The notes beneath the pieces were generated by a model. That model had not been told where the DNA came from and did no database searches. It saw nothing but the letters and a program-made list of their open reading frames with translations. A DNA stretch of 5,318 nucleotides from JBKPRX01 sp046734795 (GTDB lineage: Bacteria > Actinomycetota > Thermoleophilia > Gaiellales > Gaiellaceae), in contig JBKPRX010000010.1 in assembly GCA_046734795.1 (NCBI GenBank), positions 1-5,318 of the forward strand, read 5' to 3'. Within the stretch, counting starts at the first letter, position 1, and each line of letters starts with the position of its first letter. Both the position numbers and the translations under genes were made by a program. This document shows positions 1 through 5,318 of the stretch, piece by piece.

Positions 1-705
1 GCCGCTGAGCGCGGCCGCTCGGAGGAGCGGAACCTTCCAGATCGCCTCGAGCACGATCGAACGGCTCATCTTCGAGTGGCCTTCGGTCCGGTCGACGAAG
101 CGGATCGGAATCTCGACGACGCGAAAACCCGCGCGCAACGCGCGATAGGTCGTCTCGATCTGAAACGCATAGCCCTTGCTGTGGATTGCGTCGAGGTCGA
201 TCCGCTCGAGCACCTCGCGTCGGTAGCACTTGAAACCGCCGGTGAGGTCGCGGATGCCGATCCCGAGGAGCGAACGCGCGTAGAGCGAGCCGCCCCACGA
301 GACGAAGCGGCGGGTCGCTCCCCAATTCGCGATCTCGCCGCCGGTGACGTAACGCGAACCGAGCGCCACGTCGGCGCCATCGTCGATGGCCGCGATGAGA
401 CGCGGAACGTCGGCCGGGTCGTGAGAGAAGTCGCAGTCCAGCTCGAGAACGAGCTCGGCGCCGTCTGCGAGTGCGCGACGGAACCCTGCGACGTACGCCG
501 GTCCGAGGCCTTCTTTTCGCTCTCGGTGAAGCACGTCGACGAACTCGAGCTCCGCGGCGAGCCGCTCGGCGAGCTCGCCGGTTCCGTCCGGCGAGTTGTC
601 GTCGATCACGAGCACGCGCACGCCGTGCGGGGCGAGCGCCTTCAGCATCGGCTCGAGGTTCTCGCGCTCGTTGTAAGTCGGAAGACAGACGATCGCGCGC
701 GTCAC
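1..705 (-). CDS. Polyprenol/dolichol-phosphate mannose synthase-like glycosyltransferase (GT2), 3' end outside window
   Basis: Family GT2 glycosyltransferase of the DPM1/Ppm1 type. The family moves mannose from GDP-mannose onto a polyprenyl phosphate at the cytoplasmic membrane face, giving the donor for membrane mannosyltransferases. 235 codons are visible with no stop. Motifs in order: PTYNE (9-13), DDNSPDGT (35-42, nucleotide binding), EGLGPAY (65-71), the metal-binding DCD (Asp90, Asp92) in LDCDFSHDP, GSRYVTGG (116-123), DLTGGFKCYRR (153-163), GYAFQIE (178-184) and IPIRFVDRTEGHSKM (199-213). The GTG at 705-703 is the only usable start, because an in-frame stop lies at 718-720 and no other start codon intervenes. 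It begins one base after the upstream mannosyltransferase stop, so coupling is likely. Family members are about 240-260 residues, so little is probably missing unless a C-terminal membrane domain (e.g. GtrA-like) follows. The family is clear; mannose rather than glucose is inferred from family similarity and the neighbours. Confidence 0.92.
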   Translation of the reverse strand, partial: MTRAIVCLPTYNERENLEPMLKALAPHGVRVLVIDDNSPDGTGELAERLAAELEFVDVLHRERKEGLGPAYVAGFRRALADGAELVLELDCDFSHDPADVPRLIAAIDDGADVALGSRYVTGGEIANWGATRRFVSWGGSLYARSLLGIGIRDLTGGFKCYRREVLERIDLDAIHSKGYAFQIETTYRALRAGFRVVEIPIRFVDRTEGHSKMSRSIVLEAIWKVPLLRAAALSG

Positions 706-706
706 G

Positions 707-1852
707 TCACGGGAAGATCAACGGCATCGTGAGCGTGAGGACGATCAGCAGCGCTATGCAGACGCCGCGCAACGTCCAGTCGAATGCAGGTTTGCGCGCG
801 AGCACGCCGAGACCCCAGAACACCGCAAGCGCGAGCAGGCCGAACCGCGCGACGGAGATGAACGATCCCGTCTCTACCGGCAGCAAGACCATCAGCGCGC
901 TCGCGGCGATCCACCCCTTCGGAATCCCGGCGCGGTAGGCGACCACGAGGATCAGCACATACGCGAGGCAGAAGAGCGCATCCCGAAGGATCCAATGGTC
1001 GCTTCCGTTCCGCGCGGGCAGCTGGCCGAAAGCTCGGACGAGGCCGTCCCACTCGAACGAGCGGCCCCACGCTTGTTGCGCCTTCGACCACGCATGCGGG
1101 TCGCCGACGACGTCCGCGAGGTAGAGCTGAAACGCAGCGAGCGCCGCGATCGGAGCCGCGACCGCCCCGGCCGCAAAGCCGCGCGCGCGTGGCGTAAGCC
1201 GCGGCCAGGCGCTCCAGACAGCGGCTGCGATCGGCAGAACGAGAAGCGCGCCCTGGGGGCGTGCAAGAGTCGCGACGACCGCGCACGACCCGCAGAGGAT
1301 CCAGCGACCGCGGATCGCCGCGAGTCCGGCGAGCGCCATCGCAGCAAAGACGAGGCTCTCCGGATAGACCATCGAGAACGCGAAGCCCATCGGCGCGATC
1401 GCTGCGAACACGCTCGCCCGATAGGCGTCGGGCTCGGGCAGGAACGCACGGCCGAGTCGGTAGAAGACGAGTAACCCGCCGAGGAGCACGAAGTTCGAGA
1501 TGAGGATTCCCGAGACCGCGTAGGAGAGGCCGAGCGTGTGCCCCACTCGGAGCAGCAACGGAAAGAACGGAAAGAACGCGGGGTCGCTCTGGTGGCCCGG
1601 GATGAGCAGATAGCCGTTGCGTGCCACCTGGTCGTACCAGCGCCCGTCCCACGCGCTCAGCACCGCGAGCACCGACTTGAACTCCGGCTTGAAGTAGCCG
1701 GCCGGCCAGCGGAACCAGTGGAGGATCGCCGCGCAGACGAAGACGATCACGCGCGAGCCGATCCACCAGCCTGCGATCTGCCAGTCACGGCCGACCGTCA
1801 GCTCGCGCAGACCGACGCGAACGGTCAGCGGCTCGACTGCTTGCTCAGCCAT
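707..1852 (-). CDS. PIG-V/Gpi18-like integral membrane mannosyltransferase
   Basis: A 381-residue multi-pass membrane protein resembling the PIG-V/Gpi18 family (GT-C fold). This family uses lipid-phosphate mannose to mannosylate an acceptor on the non-cytoplasmic side of the membrane. Family-like signatures: WDGRWYDQVARNGY (68-81) in the first extracytoplasmic loop, with the acidic Asp69 expected of GT-C catalysis; AFFPFFPLLLR (92-102); YPESLVFA (163-170); ARPQGALLVLP (197-207); and SVARFGLL (333-340). Hydrophobic segments lie near residues 26-46, 112-132, 145-180, 184-214, 225-245, 290-308, 312-328, 332-352 and 361-380, about nine or ten passes. The ATG at 1852 lies inside the end of the preceding gene (8-nt overlap, ATGGCTGA), with only a weak AGG upstream, so translation is probably coupled. 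The next gene encodes the likely donor synthase, which supports mannose as substrate. The acceptor is unknown. A related GT-C glycosyltransferase with another sugar is the main alternative. Confidence 0.85.
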   Translation of the reverse strand: MAEQAVEPLTVRVGLRELTVGRDWQIAGWWIGSRVIVFVCAAILHWFRWPAGYFKPEFKSVLAVLSAWDGRWYDQVARNGYLLIPGHQSDPAFFPFFPLLLRVGHTLGLSYAVSGILISNFVLLGGLLVFYRLGRAFLPEPDAYRASVFAAIAPMGFAFSMVYPESLVFAAMALAGLAAIRGRWILCGSCAVVATLARPQGALLVLPIAAAVWSAWPRLTPRARGFAAGAVAAPIAALAAFQLYLADVVGDPHAWSKAQQAWGRSFEWDGLVRAFGQLPARNGSDHWILRDALFCLAYVLILVVAYRAGIPKGWIAASALMVLLPVETGSFISVARFGLLALAVFWGLGVLARKPAFDWTLRGVCIALLIVLTLTMPLIFP

Positions 1853-2516
1853 CGAACCTGGCGCGGAAGTCGCGTTGGATTTGCGGCGTCAGCCGAGCGG
1901 TGGTGATCGTGCTCCAACCCGCTGCGTGCCGGGCCGCGGCCGAGAGGCCCCGTGGAGCGAGTGTCTTTGCGTCGACGTAGAGCACGAACCGGTCGCGTCG
2001 CGTCTTGACGTGTAGCGCGAATGCCGGATGGCCGGCGAAGGTGGCGGGCTTCGCCTGCATCGGCTTGCGCTGCGTTACGAGTCGCGTGTAGATGTGGTTC
2101 GTCAGTGACCGTGCGCAGCCGGCGAGCTTGACCTCAGTCGTCGGCGGCAGCCGCGAAGGGTGCTTGCCCGGAGCGATCCGCATCACGCGTCGCGCACCGA
2201 GGATCAACCGCTCGCCGTCCGAGAAGAGAATCCGCGCGCCGCGACCCGACGGGCGGCCGTTGCGGCCCGGCTCCCAGCCCTCGAGACACTCGGCCGTCCG
2301 CGCCGGCTCTCCGGCCACGTGGACGACGCTCTTCATGTACCGGTAGCGGATCAACGCGCCCTCGATCTTGGCGGCGAGGAGCTCGCCGTGGGCGGGCGAG
2401 CGCAGTACGACCCGCTGCGCGCCGTAGGCCACGCCCACGACGACGGCCGCGACGAAGATCGCGATCCCGACGGTCTCGGCGACTGCGGCCATCCGGCCTG
2501 CGCGGCGGCCCAGCAT
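1845..2516 (-). CDS. Membrane-anchored protein of unknown family (possibly LolA/LppX-like fold)
   Basis: I do not recognise this 223-residue protein. It has a short basic N-terminus (MLGRRAGR), one hydrophobic segment (about 15-33) and then a hydrophilic domain of about 190 residues. This suggests a signal anchor, or an uncleaved or cleavable signal, with the domain outside the cytoplasm. The domain has two cysteines (77 and 134) that could form a disulfide. Short runs such as ILFSDGERLIL (96-106) and FVLYVDAKTLAPRGL (177-191) resemble the strand-turn patterns of LolA/RseB/LppX-type lipid-binding half-barrels; this is a weak impression, not an identification. The frame stays open upstream to 2687, but that part overlaps the GH76 gene in another frame. 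ATG 2516 is the first sensible start, 53 nt after the GH76 stop; ATG 2492 is an alternative that weakens the basic N-terminus. The end overlaps the PIG-V-like gene by 8 nt, which strongly supports both being real. Confidence 0.75.
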   Translation of the reverse strand: MLGRRAGRMAAVAETVGIAIFVAAVVVGVAYGAQRVVLRSPAHGELLAAKIEGALIRYRYMKSVVHVAGEPARTAECLEGWEPGRNGRPSGRGARILFSDGERLILGARRVMRIAPGKHPSRLPPTTEVKLAGCARSLTNHIYTRLVTQRKPMQAKPATFAGHPAFALHVKTRRDRFVLYVDAKTLAPRGLSAAARHAAGWSTITTARLTPQIQRDFRARFDG

Positions 2517-2524
2517 CGAGGTGG

Positions 2525-2530
2525 AATCTA
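2525..2530 (-). promoter_or_regulatory. Weak candidate internal -10 before the unknown anchored-protein gene
   Basis: The minus strand reads TAGATT (TANNNT) in the 53-nt gap between the GH76 stop and ATG 2516. A start seven bases on would fall about two bases before the ATG, a near-leaderless message. No -35 is seen, and a six-base degenerate match can arise by chance, so this is only a hint that the last three genes may have their own promoter. Confidence 0.2.
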
Positions 2531-2569
2531 CTCGCGCGGCAACACCGACCGGCGAGCCTTTCGAATTTC

Positions 2570-3730
2570 CTAACGAACGCCGGCGGGCGGCTTCACCGCT
2601 GACGTCCACGCAAAGAGCGCGAGCGTCCCGGCTTGCGTCCGCAGCATGCCCGGCTTCGTCCAGTCCCCGTCCCAGCGCAGTGACCACAGTCCCTGGCTGT
2701 CCTTCGCGTTCTGGGCCGCCCGCTGCGCGTTGCGATAGACGAGCGCGTACCAGCGCGGATTCTTGTCGTACTCGTAGAGGTCGAGCATCCAGCGGAGATA
2801 GATCGAGTCGGTCTCCGGCGCCCAGTCGGCGTCGATCGGGAACTCGGCGAGCGTAGCGTTGGCGATTCGCTTCGCTTGCGTGCAGTACGACTTGACGCCG
2901 GTGCCGCGGCAGAGCTCGACGTGCGCGGCGACGAACATGCTCTCGACGTAGTTCATGACCGTCCGGTCGGTGTCGCTACGGCCGTAGAGATTGTGCTGAC
3001 GCGGATTTCGCGTCTTGGCGTTCGCCCACGCGAGGTATTTCTTCGCGAGCCCGAGGTAGGTCGCCTTGTGCTCGATGCGGTACAGCTTGGCCGCGATCAG
3101 CGTCGCCGCGGCGAGGCCTTCGGACGTCTTCTTGTGCCGATCGACGTCCCACCACATGCCACCCTTCGCCGTGTCCCACCCGTAGGCGTCCATGAAGACG
3201 AGCGCGCGTCGGGCATCGGCGACCCAACGCTTGTTGCCGGTCGCTCGGTAGGCATCGAGGTACGCGAGCCCCCACCAGCCGTTGTCGTCGAGATACGCGT
3301 TCCAGCCCGGATCCTTGACGGTGGGGTAGTAGACGTAGGCGCCGGTCCTGCCGATGTTCGGATTCCAGTACTTCTCCGACCACGCGGCGAACGCGTTCAC
3401 CGCTGCCTTGTTCGCCTTCGTCGGATGCGCGATCGCGACGCCGTTGTAGGCCTCGAAGAGCGGATACGCGCTCCACAACGTCGCGAGCGGCAGCCGATCG
3501 TCGTCGTCGAGCCGGTCGTTGTACCAGCCCTTCTCCGCGTTCCACCAGAGCTGTCTCGTCTGCGCGATGCCTTGCTCGGCGAGCGTGGCGAACTTCGCGC
3601 GGTCGCCTGCGACCTGCGTCCGCGAGGGAAGCGCGGGCGGATCCGCGGCGACGGCGCTGCTCACTGCCGCGCAGGTCGCGACGGCGGCGAGAGCGAGTGC
3701 GGTGACGAGTCTGGATGCGGATCTGGGCAT
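2570..3730 (-). CDS. Secreted GH76 family protein, alpha-1,6-mannanase-like
   Basis: A 386-residue (alpha/alpha)6-barrel protein of glycoside hydrolase family 76, whose bacterial members cleave alpha-1,6-mannan backbones by a retaining mechanism. The hallmark is the tandem aspartate pair in YLDDNGWWGLAYLDAY (Asp148-Asp149), the nucleophile and acid/base of the family. Other family-like stretches are WWNAEKGWYND (62-72), GGMWWDVD (190-197), SEGLAAATLIAAKLYR (203-218), NYVESMFVAAHVEL (260-273), YLRWMLDLYEY (311-321) and LWSLRWDGDW (348-357). The N-terminus is a signal peptide, basic then hydrophobic, with probable cleavage at AVA-AD near residue 28. Cys20 lacks a good lipobox, so a lipoprotein is unlikely. 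Cys274 and Cys283 may pair. ATG 3730 is chosen; an in-frame TTG at 3739 would add three residues, and neither has a Shine-Dalgarno. It heads the minus-strand cluster of mannose-transfer genes. Fungal relatives Dfg5/Dcw1 are thought to act as transglycosidases, so hydrolysis is not assured. Confidence 0.88.
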   Translation of the reverse strand: MPRSASRLVTALALAAVATCAAVSSAVAADPPALPSRTQVAGDRAKFATLAEQGIAQTRQLWWNAEKGWYNDRLDDDDRLPLATLWSAYPLFEAYNGVAIAHPTKANKAAVNAFAAWSEKYWNPNIGRTGAYVYYPTVKDPGWNAYLDDNGWWGLAYLDAYRATGNKRWVADARRALVFMDAYGWDTAKGGMWWDVDRHKKTSEGLAAATLIAAKLYRIEHKATYLGLAKKYLAWANAKTRNPRQHNLYGRSDTDRTVMNYVESMFVAAHVELCRGTGVKSYCTQAKRIANATLAEFPIDADWAPETDSIYLRWMLDLYEYDKNPRWYALVYRNAQRAAQNAKDSQGLWSLRWDGDWTKPGMLRTQAGTLALFAWTSAVKPPAGVR

Positions 3731-3767
3731 GGTGTTCAAGACGACACGGCAGCAGGACGGTTGGGGA

Positions 3768-3773
3768 AATTTA
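3768..3773 (-). promoter_or_regulatory. Candidate -10 element for the minus-strand cluster
   Basis: On the minus strand this reads TAAATT, a TANNNT match preceded directly by TTG. A transcription start about seven bases downstream (near 3761) would give a leader of about 30 nt before ATG 3730. No clear -35 is seen at the usual distance. It lies in the most A/T-rich patch of the window and overlaps the plus-strand -10 by two bases. Confidence 0.4.
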
Positions 3774-3777
3774 CAAT
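3772..3777 (+). promoter_or_regulatory. Candidate -10 element for polX, spaced for a leaderless transcript
   Basis: TACAAT differs from the sigma-70-type consensus TATAAT at one position. Its last T is seven bases before the A of the polX ATG at 3784, which is the usual -10 to start-site distance. Transcription would thus begin at or next to the start codon. Consistent with this, there is no Shine-Dalgarno at a working distance; the GGGGA at 3763-3767 is too far upstream. No -35 match is evident, as is often the case in high-GC actinobacteria. Confidence 0.5.
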
Positions 3778-3783
3778 CGCTTC

Positions 3784-5318
3784 ATGGCGAGCACGTTGCC
3801 TAGGAACGCGGACGTCGCCGACCAGTTCGACCTCCTCGCCGATCTCCTCGAGCTCGAGGGCGAGGCGAGCTTCCGCGTCCTTGCCTACCGTCGTGCCGCG
3901 ACACGCATGCGCGAAACCTCCGGATCGATCGCACAACTCGCTCTCGACGGTCGAGCCAAGGAACTGCAAGGGATCGGCAAGACGATCGAGGAGAAGATCG
4001 TCCAGATCGTCGATTCGGGCGAGATCGAGGCGCTTTCCGTCCGCAAAGAGCGGATTCCGCCGGAGGTCGTGCTCTTCATGCGCCTACCCGGGCTCGGCCC
4101 GAAGACGGCGGCACGGATCTGGCAGGAACTCGGCGTCACGACGCTCGACGAGCTGAAGGTCGCGGCAGAGTCCGAGCGCTTGCGCACGCTCGCGGGTCTC
4201 GGTGCGAAGAGCGAGGAGAAGATCCTGAAGGCGCTGAGCTTCCAGGCCGAGAATCCCGATGCCGGCCGACGGTTGCTCGGCGAAGGCCTGCCCGCGGTGC
4301 TCGCGGTCGTCTCCGTGCTGCGGGATCATCCGGCGTCGGTCGAGGTGTCGGAAGCCGGCTCGGTTCGTCGTCGAAAGGAGACGTTCCGCGATCTCGACAT
4401 CATCGCGACGGCCACGGAGCCGGCCGCCCTTACGAGTGCGTTCGTCGAGCTCCCTTGGGTTGCCGAAGTTGCCGCCCGCGGAGACACGAAGGCGACGGTC
4501 GTCTCGAACGAAGGGTTGCGGTTCGACTTGCGCGTCGTCCCACCGGAGTCGTACGGGAACCTCCTCCAGCACTTCACCGGCTCGAAGGATCACAACGTCG
4601 CACTGCGCGAAGATGCCGTTCGACGCGGCCTGTCGATTTCGGAGTACGGCGTCGCCACTGTCGAGACCGGCGATGTCTTCCACGCGGCGAGCGAGCCGGA
4701 GCTCTACGAGTTCCTCGGCTACCAGTTCATCCCGCCCGAGCTGCGCGAGAACGCGGGCGAGCTCGACGTCGCGCGTCGCGGCGAGCTACCGGCGCTGATC
4801 GAGCTCGGCGACTTGAAGGGCGACCTGCACACGCACACAACCTGGTCTGCAGACGGCAAGAACACGCTCGAGGAGATGGTCCTGGCGGCGGCTGAGCGCG
4901 GCTACGCCTATTACGCGATCACGGATCACTCGCACTACCTGCGCGAGGGACGGCTCGACGCGCAGCTCGAGGAGATCGCGGCGCTCGAAGAGCGGGTCAA
5001 GCCGCTGCAGATCGTCCGCGGCATCGAAGCGAACATCCGCTCGAACGGCGAGGTCGACGTCGACGAGAATCTGCTCGCGCAGCTCGACTGGGTCGTTGCC
5101 TCGATCCACCAGGGCCGTGATACGAGTCCGACCGAGCGCGTACTTGCGGCGATGGACAATCCGTACGTGGACTGCATCGGCCACCTCACCGGCCGCAAGA
5201 TCACTCGTCGCGGGCCGATGGATCTCGACGTCGATCGCATCTTCGAGCACGCTGTCAAGACGGGGACGTTCCTCGAGATCAACTCGCAGCCGGACCGCCT
5301 CGACCTCCGCGACGTGCA
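3784..5318 (+). CDS. polX: DNA polymerase/3'-5' exonuclease PolX (family X + PHP domain), 3' end outside window
   Basis: Bacterial family X DNA polymerase, a gap-filling repair enzyme whose C-terminal PHP domain carries metal-dependent 3'-5' exonuclease activity. 511 codons are visible; family members are about 570-575 residues, so roughly 60 are missing. The N-terminal 8-kDa-like domain carries a helix-hairpin-helix, LQGIGKTIEEKI (61-72). The fingers region has LPGLGPKTAARIW (101-113) and LAGLGAKSEEKI (136-147). The palm has GSVRRRKET (192-200), catalytic Asp203 and Asp205 in DLD, and Asp248 in FDLRVVPPESYG, followed by FTGSKDHN (264-271). The PHP domain starts at GDLHTHTTWSADG (His349, His351, Asp357), then TDHSH (Asp381, His382), GIEANI (Glu415), SIHQ (His442) and GHLTGR (His467). 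The final Asp-x-His motif expected of PHP domains lies beyond the edge. All visible catalytic positions are intact, so both activities are predicted. The ATG at 3784 has no Shine-Dalgarno but a well-placed -10, suggesting leaderless expression. It diverges from the mannose cluster. Confidence 0.96.
   Translation, partial: MASTLPRNADVADQFDLLADLLELEGEASFRVLAYRRAATRMRETSGSIAQLALDGRAKELQGIGKTIEEKIVQIVDSGEIEALSVRKERIPPEVVLFMRLPGLGPKTAARIWQELGVTTLDELKVAAESERLRTLAGLGAKSEEKILKALSFQAENPDAGRRLLGEGLPAVLAVVSVLRDHPASVEVSEAGSVRRRKETFRDLDIIATATEPAALTSAFVELPWVAEVAARGDTKATVVSNEGLRFDLRVVPPESYGNLLQHFTGSKDHNVALREDAVRRGLSISEYGVATVETGDVFHAASEPELYEFLGYQFIPPELRENAGELDVARRGELPALIELGDLKGDLHTHTTWSADGKNTLEEMVLAAAERGYAYYAITDHSHYLREGRLDAQLEEIAALEERVKPLQIVRGIEANIRSNGEVDVDENLLAQLDWVVASIHQGRDTSPTERVLAAMDNPYVDCIGHLTGRKITRRGPMDLDVDRIFEHAVKTGTFLEINSQPDRLDLRDV

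Larger units (their letters stand above)
3731..3783. other. Compact divergent intergenic region
   Basis: These 53 bp separate the start codons of the GH76 gene and polX. They hold both candidate -10 elements and the A/T-rich core around 3767-3777. I see no clear operator palindrome, riboswitch or terminator. The region is too short for two fully separate promoters, so the upstream parts of each promoter must lie under or inside the opposite gene's start. Confidence 0.7.

Noticed and set aside
701..710. Tandem GTCAC repeat at the junction of the last two minus-strand genes
   Set aside because: Two copies of five bases covering a stop and a GTG start; this is too short to claim as a functional repeat.
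76..732. A 218-codon plus-strand open frame opposite the donor synthase gene
   Set aside because: It is the antisense of conserved glycosyltransferase motifs; its composition (Arg, Glu, Val rich) matches a codon shadow and it has no recognisable domain.
702..1766. A 354-codon minus-strand open frame inside the PIG-V-like gene
   Set aside because: It is out of frame with a protein that has clear family motifs and membrane segments; the alternative product is an Arg-rich, low-hydrophobicity shadow.
2517..2569. Possible terminator or attenuator between the GH76 gene and the unknown anchored-protein gene
   Set aside because: There is only a short TTCGAA palindrome and no GC-rich hairpin followed by a T run, so read-through is more likely.
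2517..2687. A 57-codon N-terminal extension of the unknown anchored protein
   Set aside because: It would overlap the GH76 coding region by more than 100 nt, has Arg/Ala-rich shadow composition, and would put about 70 residues before the membrane segment; ATG 2516 gives a normal signal-anchor N-terminus.
3846..3859. A 14-bp perfect palindrome (CCTCGAGCTCGAGG) about 60 nt inside polX
   Set aside because: It arises from alternating Leu (CTC) and Glu (GAG) codons, which spell CTCGAG-type palindromes by themselves; similar runs occur throughout the window, so an operator role is not supported.
2876..4156. A 426-codon plus-strand open frame running antisense to the GH76 gene and on into the start of polX
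   Set aside because: It is antisense to a clearly recognisable GH76 gene and then out of frame within polX. Its product is rich in Arg/Val/Gly with no domain pattern, as expected for antisense frames in high-GC DNA.
4084..4683. A 199-codon minus-strand open frame opposite the polX palm region
   Set aside because: It is antisense to conserved PolX catalytic motifs and has no domain signature of its own.

Overview
This is a high-GC window (about two thirds G+C by eye) with dense, tightly packed genes, GTG/ATG starts without strong Shine-Dalgarno sequences, and TANNNT-type -10 elements. That picture fits a high-GC actinobacterium. A deep-branching group such as Thermoleophilia is possible because it pairs a PHP-type PolX with polyprenyl-phosphomannose chemistry, but this placement is inference and no rRNA or other marker is present to confirm it.

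The left 3.7 kb is a four-gene minus-strand cluster. In transcription order it holds: a secreted glycoside hydrolase family 76 protein (alpha-1,6-mannanase-like, 2570-3730); a small membrane-anchored protein of unknown family (1845-2516); a multi-pass PIG-V/Gpi18-like mannosyltransferase (707-1852); and a cytoplasmic dolichol/polyprenol-phosphate mannose synthase-like glycosyltransferase that runs off the left edge (1-705). The last three genes overlap or nearly touch (8-nt overlap, then a 1-nt gap), so they are probably one translationally coupled operon. The parts fit one theme. The last gene would make the lipid-linked mannose donor, the PIG-V-like enzyme would transfer mannose to a lipid or protein acceptor on the outer face of the membrane, and the GH76 enzyme would trim or rearrange the mannan outside the cell. 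The anchored protein could bind or shuttle the product, but that is speculation.

The right 1.5 kb (3784-5318) is a plus-strand gene for a family X DNA polymerase (PolX) with a C-terminal PHP phosphoesterase domain. It is cut off by the right edge after 511 codons. It belongs to DNA repair and has no evident link to the mannose cluster.

The two transcription units diverge from a 53-bp intergenic region (3731-3783) holding the most A/T-rich patch of the window. There, -10-like elements on both strands overlap by two bases. The plus-strand element is spaced so that the polX message would start at its ATG, i.e. leaderless. I see no RNA genes, CRISPR arrays, insertion sequences, attachment sites or convincing terminators. 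No stretch longer than 300 bases lacks a gene.
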